Source: Anthoceros angustus
Lineage: Eukaryota; Streptophyta; Anthocerotopsida; Anthocerotales; Anthocerotaceae
Length of the DNA stretch: 64,000 bases
Assembly: GCA_010909165.1 (NCBI GenBank)
Contig: MU008165.1
Span: forward strand, 744,001-808,000
Reading direction: 5' to 3'
Shown here: piece by piece, positions 55,470 to 64,000 of the stretch
How positions within the stretch are numbered: position 1 is the stretch's first letter
Layout: every line of letters begins with the position of its first letter
Translations under genes and position numbers: made by a program
Notes under the pieces: model-generated
Told to the model about the DNA's origin: nothing
What the model saw: only the letters and a program-made list of their open reading frames with translations
Database searches by the model: none

Positions 55470-56456
55470 TTGTCCATCCCTACAACCACATAGTTTCTTT
55501 TAAGCAAAAAAAAAAAAACTTTGTCCTTATAAATAGGAGCAACCTACTTCCTATTCCTACTTACTTTCTTTTCCACTACTCTGCTACCACCTTGCTCTTG
55601 CCCTTCCACTTTCCTCTTGTGTCTTCGCCATCCATCCAAGTTTTCCGCTAGATCCGCCAATGGATCATCCCATTAGTACACATGCTATCTATCACTTTGT
55701 AGCATATATGCGAGCAGTTAACATACGAGGCTAGTTTGTGGAGATCATTGGCACTTTTGGCCGCCAAATCATCATTGACGACGGAGCATCGCCGCCTGAC
55801 TTCCTTCAACGTGGAGGAGCATCTTCAACATCGGCTTGGGCTCCCACCACGAGTCCTCTTCATCAATGTCGGTCATCACACCATGTCTCGTCAAGAGCGG
55901 GACGGCTCGACGAGACCCCAAGAACCCGCAAATTCTCATCTTCACTCCACCACTCCTAGAAGGCGACGAGCGACAATCTCTTCTCACGAAGAGGAGATGG
56001 GTACCATCTGTTTGAGTTCTAGTGGAGGATCCACTCATCTCCCATTTGGTCTCCTCCCACGTTTGGGCCACGCCGACCACTCCACACTCCCAGCCCACAT
56101 CGCCCGCGTGGCCAGAGCTTTATGCCACACCAGGCCACCCACTTAACGGTGGGCACGGATAATGCCGCATTCCACCGCGGGTGGATCCGTGGGGGTTTGC
56201 ATTATCCACCCCGTTTTTAATTTCGGGATGGGGTTTTGCAATTATCCCCCATTTCTTCAATTTCGGGTTTTTCCTTTTGCTTTTCCCGATTTCTAAAATA
56301 CCTTTTTAACATATCTAAATTAATTAATTATTTAGTTTAGTTTGCTTAAGCTACATAGACTATCAGTTTATTTTCTGAGCTAGTAACTATCTATCTAGTA
56401 GGAGTTTGCTAGTGTATTTAGTCTCATTTTGTAGCTTATTTTCACCCCTACGCTCA
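55470..56456 (+). other. further non-copia insert sequence in the inner copia
   Basis: It has a poly(A) run at 55508-55520 and a TATA box (CTTATAAATAGG) at about 55527. A start MDHPISTHAIYHFVAYMRAV at 55660 follows, but it closes after 24 codons. 136- and 73-codon frames beyond it are Ser/His-rich. Then comes a G-rich repeat-like part (GATAATGC...GGGG, 56160-56260) and AT-rich sequence. It may be a promoter and first exon of a second captured gene. Confidence 0.4.
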
Positions 56457-56733
56457 TAGTGAGTGGGAGTGATAAAATACATATAGTTTAGGGCACTATT
56501 CACTAGGGCACCTTTACTTATGCTTTAATTTATCTCTAGGGCATTAAGTAGTTACTTAGTTAGTTGTCCTAGGAGGTTAGTTGTTATATTAGTTAATCAA
56601 CCCATTATAACAACTTATGGTTATAACCGTCTAACCACCTAACCACCTTGCCTATAAATAGGCTTTGTACTTTCTATTATATACATTGTAATGCAAGCAT
56701 CTTTTATGCTAGAGCTTAGCATGATTTTCATCA
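56457..56733 (+). repeat. 3' LTR of inner copia with purine tract
   Basis: The purine-rich TAGTGAGTGGGAG (56457-56469) precedes the LTR (56470-56733). TATA box at 56652-56660. Followed by target duplication TTGAC. Confidence 0.9.
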
Positions 56734-56738
56734 TTGAC

Positions 56739-58615
56739 TAGACGGGCGGCGCAGTAAGTGATGAACTTCTCTCATGTGGCATATGGTTTGTTGCGCCGTA
56801 ATCGAGAAACCACATGTCACTATCTCGCTTGTGTTAAGGATAGGCACACCGCCAAAATGGTTGGAGACTTAACACGCCAGGGCTGCTTGTTTGTCCACGA
56901 GTCACTAGGTGTGATTCTCCTCCAAGAGGAGCTTCTCACTGGGTTCCCCGCTTTTTCTACACTCATGCTCAAAATGTCCCGGTATTCGACACGGTGACAT
57001 GTACCTTTAACCTTTCACGCATCCGTGGAAAGGAGGGTGAAGTGTAGGGTCTCTGGATTGGAAAGGTGGCCTATAAGGACCTCGACCTCGCCACGTCCCA
57101 CAGAGGTAAAAAGAACTTGCGAGTTGTGATGTTGAGTACGCCCACTTCTCGATCCCGTCCCCGCTTGACTCCTCCTCAAGCTGTGGCTCCAACAATTTTG
57201 TGCCATCACAGTTGCGCACAGCGACACCTTGCCCGTGATGGAAGTGCGTCTTGACAAAAGCCCTATAGCTGGGTGGAAGTGACGTTAAAGAGCAACCACC
57301 GCCAGTGGTTCAGTCGCCACAAGAGGCGAGCTTGGCTCTCAAGGTGCGGAATTTATGCACATGATGCTCAATGTCGTCAGATCTTTCATACGGAGAGCGA
57401 TAGTAATCTAGTTGCATTAACTAAGGACATGGAGTCCTTAGCTGCGAATAGGTCCGTGAAAACCTTCCATACTTTGCCGATGTAGCTTGGCCTTGGGTAT
57501 GTCTTGAATCATATTCTTGTCCGCGGAAAGTATAATACGCTCGCTTATCCTGCTTTGTTCCAGACTTATCAACATCGATCGGCTTGGCTACTTTTCCAAG
57601 GACCATATCCATTAGGTCATGCTCCAAAGAACGCCTGCAATCCGCATCTCCCAGATGCATCGGTTCCATTAAACCGATCTCGGTCTTTGAAGTCAATTTT
57701 GTGGTATTGTTAATGATGGTACTAGTGCTACCACCTCCTCGTAGCCATGGTTTGTACGTGAGGAAAAGGGACCGGTCTGGAAAACGTGGGATATAATGTA
57801 AAGATCTGTTTGAGGAGACCACATGCAAAATAAGGCTATGCTACAATTAGCCTCACGACCTAATGGCTAAGGGGTCGACAAGATTGGGATCTTCCCAAAC
57901 ATGGTGGAGAGAGACTCTAAGACCTGTTCAATGGGTTCGAGGCATGAGCAAGTAGCCGAGGAGGAATCAAGAGATGTCGTGATTTGTTTGTATGAAGACG
58001 GGTTGCGCAACTAGTTCTAAGTTAGCAAAGTCATGTGACCGTGTAAATTGCTTAGTCAAAACTCCAATTTGTTTGTGCAAAGAGATCAGTTCTTTCTTAT
58101 GATTATGTTTTGCTACATGTGTATTCTGCGTAAGTCTTAAGTGTGATCCGAGGTTCTTAATGGCCGAGTCTGGGTCTTTACTCGACAGGAAAACCGAACT
58201 ATTGCATCGTGTAGGAGTCTGTGTATATCATGATAGAAGTGTATTCACGTCTTTGGCGATTGAAGCTTGCAAAGGAAAAGAAAACAGCAATGTTGGAATC
58301 CTGTCATTCCTCCCGCAAGGCATATTTGTAAGCAAGTCACTTGTGCTTTCTCTCAAAGCACTCCCATTTGCTTTGTGCCGCCAAAATTACTTGCGTGTTC
58401 TAATTTGCGGTCTGGAAGGCGTTTGTCCCGCATCCATCCCTATCAACATCGTGGAGAAAGACGCCTAATTGCGCCTCCGAGACATCGTAGAATATTGAAA
58501 ACAAGCCACCGTTCCCGCTTCCTTGGGTCAATTAAAATTGCGGCCTTGATCCAATGACGCGGGGCATTGGTAATACCAAACGACGACATGATTCAGAATG
58601 GCTATGATACCAATT
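56739..58615 (-). pseudogene. gag: outer copia element, gag to protease (right of insertion)
   Basis: On the minus strand, starting after a primer-site-like TGGTATCATAGCC (58613-58601), gag pieces are present: a GQEYDSRHTQG region, DDIEHHVHKFRTLRAKLASC, SLPPSYRAFVKTHF-like, a zinc knuckle remnant C....GHFEHEC (57000) and the protease site WFLDYGATNHMPHE (56800). There Tyr replaces the usual Ser/Thr after the catalytic Asp. Runs straight into 49534 when the inner copia is removed. Confidence 0.7.
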
Positions 58616-60840
58616 TGTGATATGGGCATCATACGGACATCATAGATTCAGAAGCATAAGGACCAGATGCTGAGGAGCGCGTGAGCGGAAGAGAATGTCA
58701 TCGTGAATCAATCAAAAGGTACATAAAGAAGAAGTGTAACCGTTTTTCTAAAATAATCCTAGTTAACTAATCAAATGATACTCTTAACTAGAGTTAGGTA
58801 TGAACTAAACAATATTATCCAATATAGAGACCATCCTACCGAGCAAAACCCAAGGAAAAAGCTCAATCCTCAGCCTCCAAGATCCGTGCGCCGGGCTGCG
58901 CCTGCAACCCCCCACTAAGAACTTTCCCAATCAGCTCCCGTGTGTCTTTTGCAAATATAAGCTCATACTCCTCACACAAAAGGCACCCCATCTCGAGTCT
59001 GATCCCCATAGGACGCTTAACTAGAGTTCTTATATCCATATCCAACACACCAAGTTCCTTGTGCATTTGCCACATACATTTTAGTGTCATTATTGAACTC
59101 CTCACCAAGCTCTTCTCCACATTTCTCCTTAGCGAACTCCTTGACCAACTCTCGAATCAGCCTACCTTGCTGCCCAATTCTCCTCGCCACCTCCCTTCAC
59201 ACCTACTTGCAGCCCAAGCGAATTTTGCCTTCATGATGCACACCCATTGCGATTCCTTCACCATATTGCAGCCCATCTGCAATACCGCCTTCTGTGCCAC
59301 CTCCATCTTGCAGCCCAAATTCAGCTTGCCATGAGAGCTCTACCATGGCCTCTCCTAGTTCAACACACGGCCCTATCATGCCATCCTCACATCATTACTC
59401 CACTGCAAGTACTTCCACATGCTTCGGCACTGCCATGGCCTCCTCTTGCAAATGACTAGCATTCGGTGCACCATAACTTCAGCTCTCTTCTCTGTCTTCT
59501 TCATCCTTCGCCTTGTGGCCTTCACCGCAACATGTGCTAGGCACTCCACCCCCTTCCCCTTACCAGGCTGCCTACCTACCCCACTCACCCTTGTACGTGT
59601 TGTTCCTATCACGGTAGGGTGTGCACCTACCATGGTAGGCGTCTCCCTATACACCATTTGGCCCTATCCGGCTGCATCTCTTGAGCTCCTCTGGGGCTCG
59701 CTCATGGAGGTTTCCTCCTCCTCAGAACCCCTGTTCTACCACTTCCTCCTCTTCCTTCGCAGTCCTCCAGCCAGCACTGACGATGCCTCCTCCGAGTCAT
59801 AAAAGGCAATGGTCTTTCCATGCTTGGCCTGAGATGGACAATCTTGAATGGATGCCAAGAACCTTCCAGCTCCTTGCAATTTCCACACACACACCCCGGC
59901 CTTGACCTCGCCCTTGCTCACAATTCCCCTAGCTCTTATACCCTTGCTTTTCCCGCACGAGTTTCCAATTGCTGTGATTTCGAAAGAAGGAATTCTCTAA
60001 GGGCGTTCCACGGATTCTTACATCTTCTCCAGCAAGTTGAGAGTCCCTTCTCCGCAATTTCTCTTCAATTTTGACATGCCTTGCTCTTCCCAACACTCCT
60101 TTGGGCTTGGGCAAGCATTGCCTCCTTCCTTCCACCCCGGCCCTTTCCTTCCTTCTTCTTCTTGTTGCACCCCTACTTGTCTTGCCTATTTTCCTCCTCT
60201 GCTGCCTAGCTTGCGCCCCTCTTCTCTATCCCTGCACAGGCGCACGTACATCGCAATACTGTGTGGGGCTCTTCTACAACTCTTGGTGTGGCGGCGCCTT
60301 CCTGCAGTGTTGGCGCTTCCTCACCTTCAAGTTGTGACCTCCTACACACATGCAGCAGATTATAAAGATAACTTGGGGGTTAGGAATGGTAACTACCAAT
60401 CTACTCTACCCTTGGATATGCACCACGTGGCACCTTTTCCACAGTTGATTGGAGTTTCCCAATTCCTCTTATACTAAGATACTATTCCCCTAGTTTCCTA
60501 ACGCCCAATCTAGCTTTTAATTTCCTATTCTCGACCCATTTATCTAGTCCACTATTGGTGGGCATATAGTGGATATCTCCCTATCCTAATTTCCCTTTAG
60601 TTTAGACGCCTCACTGTAGTCCGCCAAACCCTGCAGTAGTCCGCCTCTTCCTCTCGCCCCACGGCAGTGTGGCAGCCTCACGCGTAGTCTCTGTACCACC
60701 GCCTTCGCTGCCTTCCTGCTTAGGGTCATTTTGACCTGCTTTTCCCCGAGATATCCTCTCCGCCTCCTAACAAGATCCTACAACTCAGCTTCAAGGATTT
60801 TAAAATTCCTAGCATGATCCCCTTCAATCGATTTTTAGCC
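58616..60840 (-). repeat. probable 5' LTR of outer copia plus unresolved sequence
   Basis: TGTGATATGGGCATC at 58616 abuts the minus-strand primer site (two bases apart), so an LTR ends here on the minus strand. Its outer border cannot be found because no second copy is in the window. The rest (58860-60480) contains several 60-146-codon frames on both strands, rich in Ser, Pro, Leu and Cys. None has a recognisable domain and I do not call genes. Confidence 0.4.
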
Positions 60841-61850
60841 AAAAAATCAAGTTCGCTCTTCTCCTACTGCTTGGGCTGGTTGCCCAAACTTTTGCATTCC
60901 ACACCACGGCAGGTGGAGGAGCAGGGGGACCGCTGGAGGTGGAAGTGGCACATATGTGGGTGTTGTTGGGAACACATCGTCCTCAAAGGTAGTGACAATA
61001 AGTGGGCGAGGCATCTCGTGTTCGTCTTGGTTAGGATCTGTAGAAAGAGCACCAAGAAGGGAAGCTTCATCAAAAATCACATTACAGGCAAGGGTGAAAG
61101 TCCTGTTTTGGCGATCAAAGAGGCGATAACCCTTCACGCCTGAATCTTCTCCATAGCCCACAAAGGTGAGTTTGATGGAGCGTGGGTCCACTTTCTTCGA
61201 ATCCTCCGTGGAGCATACTTATAAGTCGTGTAATCCAAAGATACGTATGGCTAACAGCTTGGTTTCTTCCCTATCCGTATCTCAAAAGGCGAGTTTCAAT
61301 TGGTAGAAGTCCCGCATGAATTCTGAAGACACAGGGTACAAAGCAGCTGTCACCACATGTAATTTGGGAGGGCAGCCGTAGCAAGAGAACTCTGCACCCC
61401 ATCCACTAGGGATCGATGCCGTCGCTCAGCTTTGCCTAGTTGTTGATGAGAATACGGAACTATCTTCTGATGCTGGATTCCGTGTGACAGGAGATGGCCC
61501 TCAAATAGTGGGGAGGTGAGTTCTCCTGCGTTGTCAATGCGGAAGATCCTAATCTTCTGCCCTGTGTGATTTTCAGCATAGGCTTGAAAGGCTTGAAAGC
61601 TGGGAAAAGCTTCTGGCTTATGTTTCAAGAAATAGAGGTGCGCCCAATAAGTCATCCACAATGAACATGTACATCAATTTGGCCAAAGTGGTCATTCGAT
61701 AGGGGCCACATAGGTCAACATGGACCAATTCAAGCACTCTTGACGTCTGTGTAAGATCGAGGGTAGGGTTGGCTGGTATGTTTGCCAATCACACAGCCAT
61801 GGCAGGAGGTCCCCTTTTAGCAAGTAACCCTAAAACGAGATTTTTGGCAT
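60840..61850 (-). pseudogene. pol: copia integrase fragment
   Basis: Minus-strand pieces in order: CHGCVIGKHTSQP and RVLELVHVDLCGPYRMTTL (61800-61700), then 61661-61350 with YFLKHKPEAFPSFQAFQAYA, KIRIFRIDNAGELTSP and HQQLGKAERRHRSL, then 61191-60847 with KLTFVGYGEDSGVKGYRLFD. All integrase motifs are visible (D, D, E), though DNAGE replaces DNGGE. It has no gag or RT and is truncated at both sides. Confidence 0.75.
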
Positions 61851-61859
61851 ACATTTCGA

Positions 61860-62028
61860 TGTTACCAGATATGTTATGTATACCTGTTAAACCGAACGCT
61901 AGTCATTTAGTGGACTAGTTAGGGCTAGACATGTGAATAGTCACATATGAAGTACTTAAACAATTTTTGTATTCAATTAACATTATCAACAATCAAGTTC
62001 AGCTCTCTCGTCTCTACTTGTTCCTCCA
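61860..62028 (+). repeat. short LTR candidate
   Basis: Begins TGTTACCAGATATG and ends TTCCTCCA, two bases before a primer site. AT-rich, about 170 bp. Only one copy is in the window, so the borders are tentative. Confidence 0.5.
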
Positions 62029-62030
62029 TA

Positions 62031-62044
62031 TGGTATCAGAGCAT
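62031..62044 (+). other. primer binding site, tRNA-iMet
   Basis: TGGTATCAGAGCATGG matches the standard copia primer site for initiator tRNA-Met. Confidence 0.85.
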
Positions 62045-62067
62045 GGTACGCATCTTGAGAAAAAACT

Positions 62068-62560
62068 TTGAAAATGCCAAGGCATGGTAGAAATCGTAGC
62101 GGCCCACGCCGAGGTGAGTCTTCTAGATACAATCATCTAGCAGCACCAAGGCCAGTAGCACCCCTACCTCTAGATACGGTGCTAGACCTCTACGAACATA
62201 ACTACCTTGCCCTCTGGCTACAAAGGTTTGCTGCTCAACGACGTCCTTCATCACCCATGCCTGTGGATTATATTCGAGAAGAAATCAAGAGACCGACCGC
62301 TCTATCGAGAACGCCTGCATGCACTTGGACAAACCCCGATCTCAGACATTACACCTCGACCCGCAAAGATTGGCCTCACCTGCATTTCCTGCTCGCACTG
62401 CTGGAAACACGCGACCTTTTGTCGTTCCAAGGACCGCATAACAGCAAAGAAGAACCACCGAGAGCAAAATGTAATTCAACCCCACACTGAATTAGAGGAG
62501 TTAAGGACAAGACGCAAGAGCTCCTTACCTGTGGAGAGGGTCCGCCCCTTGCTTTCGTGA
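62068..62560 (+). pseudogene. unrecognised ORF following an LTR and primer site
   Basis: A 140-codon frame starts MKMPRHGRNRSGPRRGESSR. A second frame (62207-62560) contains ISDITPRPAKIGLTCISC and SHCWKHATFC, a possible zinc-binding cluster. The position, 24 bases after a primer site, is that of a gag start, but the sequence is not typical copia gag. It may be a non-autonomous element with foreign content. Confidence 0.35.
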
Positions 62561-63241
62561 ACTGATTTCTCTCAAGAATGTAATTAGTTTGGATTCACCT
62601 ACGTATCAGCAATTTCTTGCTCAGACCGGCTTCAAAGACATCAACATCACTAATATCTTGCAACAAATGGATCTCAAGCTGGAGGTTCTTGCACAAAATT
62701 GCCTATCTGATAGACCTGGATCCAGCGCTGGAGTTCTGTGAGATCTTCCGCTGCCCGAGAGCGGAGACACCAGAGGCGCAGGGGGAAATTGTTGTTCAGA
62801 TTTGAATCGGTGCAATTTCTGCCTCGCACCTCTTGCTGAATTGTCACCAAACAATCAGATTGGTTAGTGAGTGTCGTTTCACGTGAAAGGGACATGTCAG
62901 TTATTGACTAACCTAATTGAACCGTCATAAAAAAATATAAAGGCATTGTTTTTAGGGTTCCGTCTTGAGTAACGTTTCATACTAGCCTGGAAGGAAAGCT
63001 GAGGAGTTCGACGTGAGCAGAGTATAGCCACCAGCTACCCCCTTCTCTTGTCAATTCCGCCTTCCCTCCTCGTGATACTATGGTCACCCATGAGTACACA
63101 TTACAAGATCCGATGCATGCATACTTACATGTACCGTAAGAGCCATAGCTTTTACTGTCTACCTAAGTGTTCATGTCCAATATTGTAGCATAAACAACGC
63201 CTCAAGAATCAGTGGCAATTAGAACCTAACAACCAGCAGTC
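62561..63241. other. unassigned sequence between two retroelement remnants
   Basis: AT-rich with a TATA-like AAAAAATATAAAGG at 62930 and no frame over 77 codons. May include the LTR and leader of the copia gag that follows; I cannot define borders. Confidence 0.3.
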
Positions 63242-64000
63242 ATGGCAGCAGCAGTAGTGATTACCCCTTCTTTCACATCAGAACTCAAGGAAAAGACAGG
63301 TTTAAGGGGCATGGCTACCTAGTTTGGAGAGTCCGCATGAAAAGCATGCTAGTAGCACGGGTGTTTGTGGTCGGTCGATGGTACCTCTAAAAGCCGCACT
63401 AAATGCCCCCTACACCTTCACCGCGAAATATCTCTAAATGGATCCGCATAACCAAGATTGGAATGGCCCTTCTCATCGGAGGCCTGGCGTCACCTCGCCC
63501 CTCGGCGGAGTTCTTCACTACTGCACATGAGATCTGGTCCCAACTGGAGAACACGTACAAGATTACCAATGTTCTGACCCTCTGCACAGCTAAACATGAA
63601 TTTTACAGCTTAAGAATGAAAGAGGGGGACAAGGTGGCTCCTTTCTCAAGTAAATTTTGCCACCTGAGGGCACAGATAGCTGCGTTGACTCACAAGCCGA
63701 TGGATGAAGTGGATGCTGTAGCTGAGTTCCTCACTCGCCTTCCTCCTTCATACCAGTCATTTGTTACTAGCCGCAATGCCCCCCGTACACATGCCGCCGT
63801 TTGCTGCTGGTCAACCTGCGGGCCATCACCTCAAGGAGGTGACACATTGTTCCGAGGAGCAAGAGCCGATCTACCGGTGTTCCTAAGAGCAAAGCGGAAA
63901 AGGTGTTAGCTGCGAATTTTGTTCTTCTAACAAGACGAACAAATTCAAGGGGGAGAACAATAATCCTCAAGAGCAAAGAAGTGAATCCTCCAAGCCACTG
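63242..64000 (+). pseudogene. gag: copia gag, partial at window end
   Basis: Start MAAAVVITPSFTSELKEKTG at 63242, then WRVRMKSMLVARVFVVGRWY, a stop, and the 168-codon frame 63403-63909 with AHEIWSQLENTYKITN, SLRMKEGDKVAPFSSKFCHL and FLTRLPPSYQSFVTSRNA. This is the typical copia capsid. In the last bases a zinc-knuckle-like CEFC...TNKFKGE appears in another frame. It continues beyond the window. At least three frameshifts. Confidence 0.75.

Larger units (their letters stand above)
49535..56733 (+). mobile_element. inner Ty1/copia retrotransposon, 7.2 kb
   Basis: LTRs 49535-49820 and 56470-56733 begin TGATAAAATACATATAG and end TTTTCATCA. A perfect 5-bp target duplication TTGAC flanks it (49530-49534 and 56734-56738). 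A tRNA-iMet-like primer site follows the 5' LTR. Order is gag, protease, integrase, RT, RNase H, i.e. Ty1/copia. Between the pol stop (54994) and the 3' LTR lies about 1.4 kb of unrelated gene-like sequence. It is inserted into the protease region of an opposite-strand copia. Confidence 0.92.

Noticed and set aside
59419-60477. ORFs of 127 and 146 codons rich in Ser, Pro, Leu
   Set aside because: No domain, overlapping in several frames, and located in a probable LTR or intergenic sequence.

Overview
The window reads as nuclear DNA of a land plant. The evidence is GT-AG introns, TATA boxes in retroelement LTRs, Ty1/copia and Ty3/gypsy LTR retrotransposons primed by tRNA-iMet and tRNA-Asp, and a very low density of host genes. 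I cannot name the species; the families suggest a repeat-rich genome. I see no rRNA, tRNA, CRISPR array or bacterial gene. Almost every coding region is broken by small indels, and repeat copies differ mainly by short indels. Either the elements are old or the consensus sequence is noisy, so most coding calls below are reading-frame mosaics rather than clean ORFs.

Layout. (1) 1-3176: broken, mostly minus-strand gene-like exons, a GC-rich minisatellite and a small DUF7869-like remnant. (2) 3177-29178: a 26-kb unit bounded by inverted ends (ACGTAAAGTCGC at both termini) whose two halves are inverted copies of one another. From outside to inside each half carries (a) an outward-facing multi-exon gene whose middle exons encode a tyrosine recombinase of the KIAA1958/ZMYM2-like (DUF3504, Crypton-related) type followed by charged coiled-coil exons, (b) an A- or T-rich non-coding stretch, (c) a leader rich in AGGTTTGG or its complement, and (d) an inward-facing multi-exon gene of unknown family (gene B). 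The right half was enlarged by a tandem triplication (13.85-20.42 kb), a 482-bp duplication and a 519-bp duplication. (3) 29.2-47.4 kb: a DUF7869-type gene split by a 15.2-kb Ty3/gypsy element (30553-45796) of the Tat/Athila type with about 4.4-kb LTRs, a tRNA-Asp primer site, gag, protease, RT, RNase H and integrase. (4) 48.1-58.6 kb: a truncated minus-strand copia element interrupted by a younger plus-strand copia (49535-56733) with a perfect TTGAC target duplication, which itself carries about 1.4 kb of captured gene-like sequence. (5) 58.6-64 kb: LTR-like and copia fragments, ending in the gag of another copia that runs off the window.

The part most likely to be new is the 26-kb inverted-repeat unit. 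Its recombinase exons keep the R, R, H-K and Y positions expected of a tyrosine recombinase in one copy. They are split by introns whose positions agree in both copies, and gene B and the terminal coiled-coil exons are conserved between arms as well. This could be a large Crypton-like element in inverted duplicate, or two head-to-head copies of a roughly 10-kb element.
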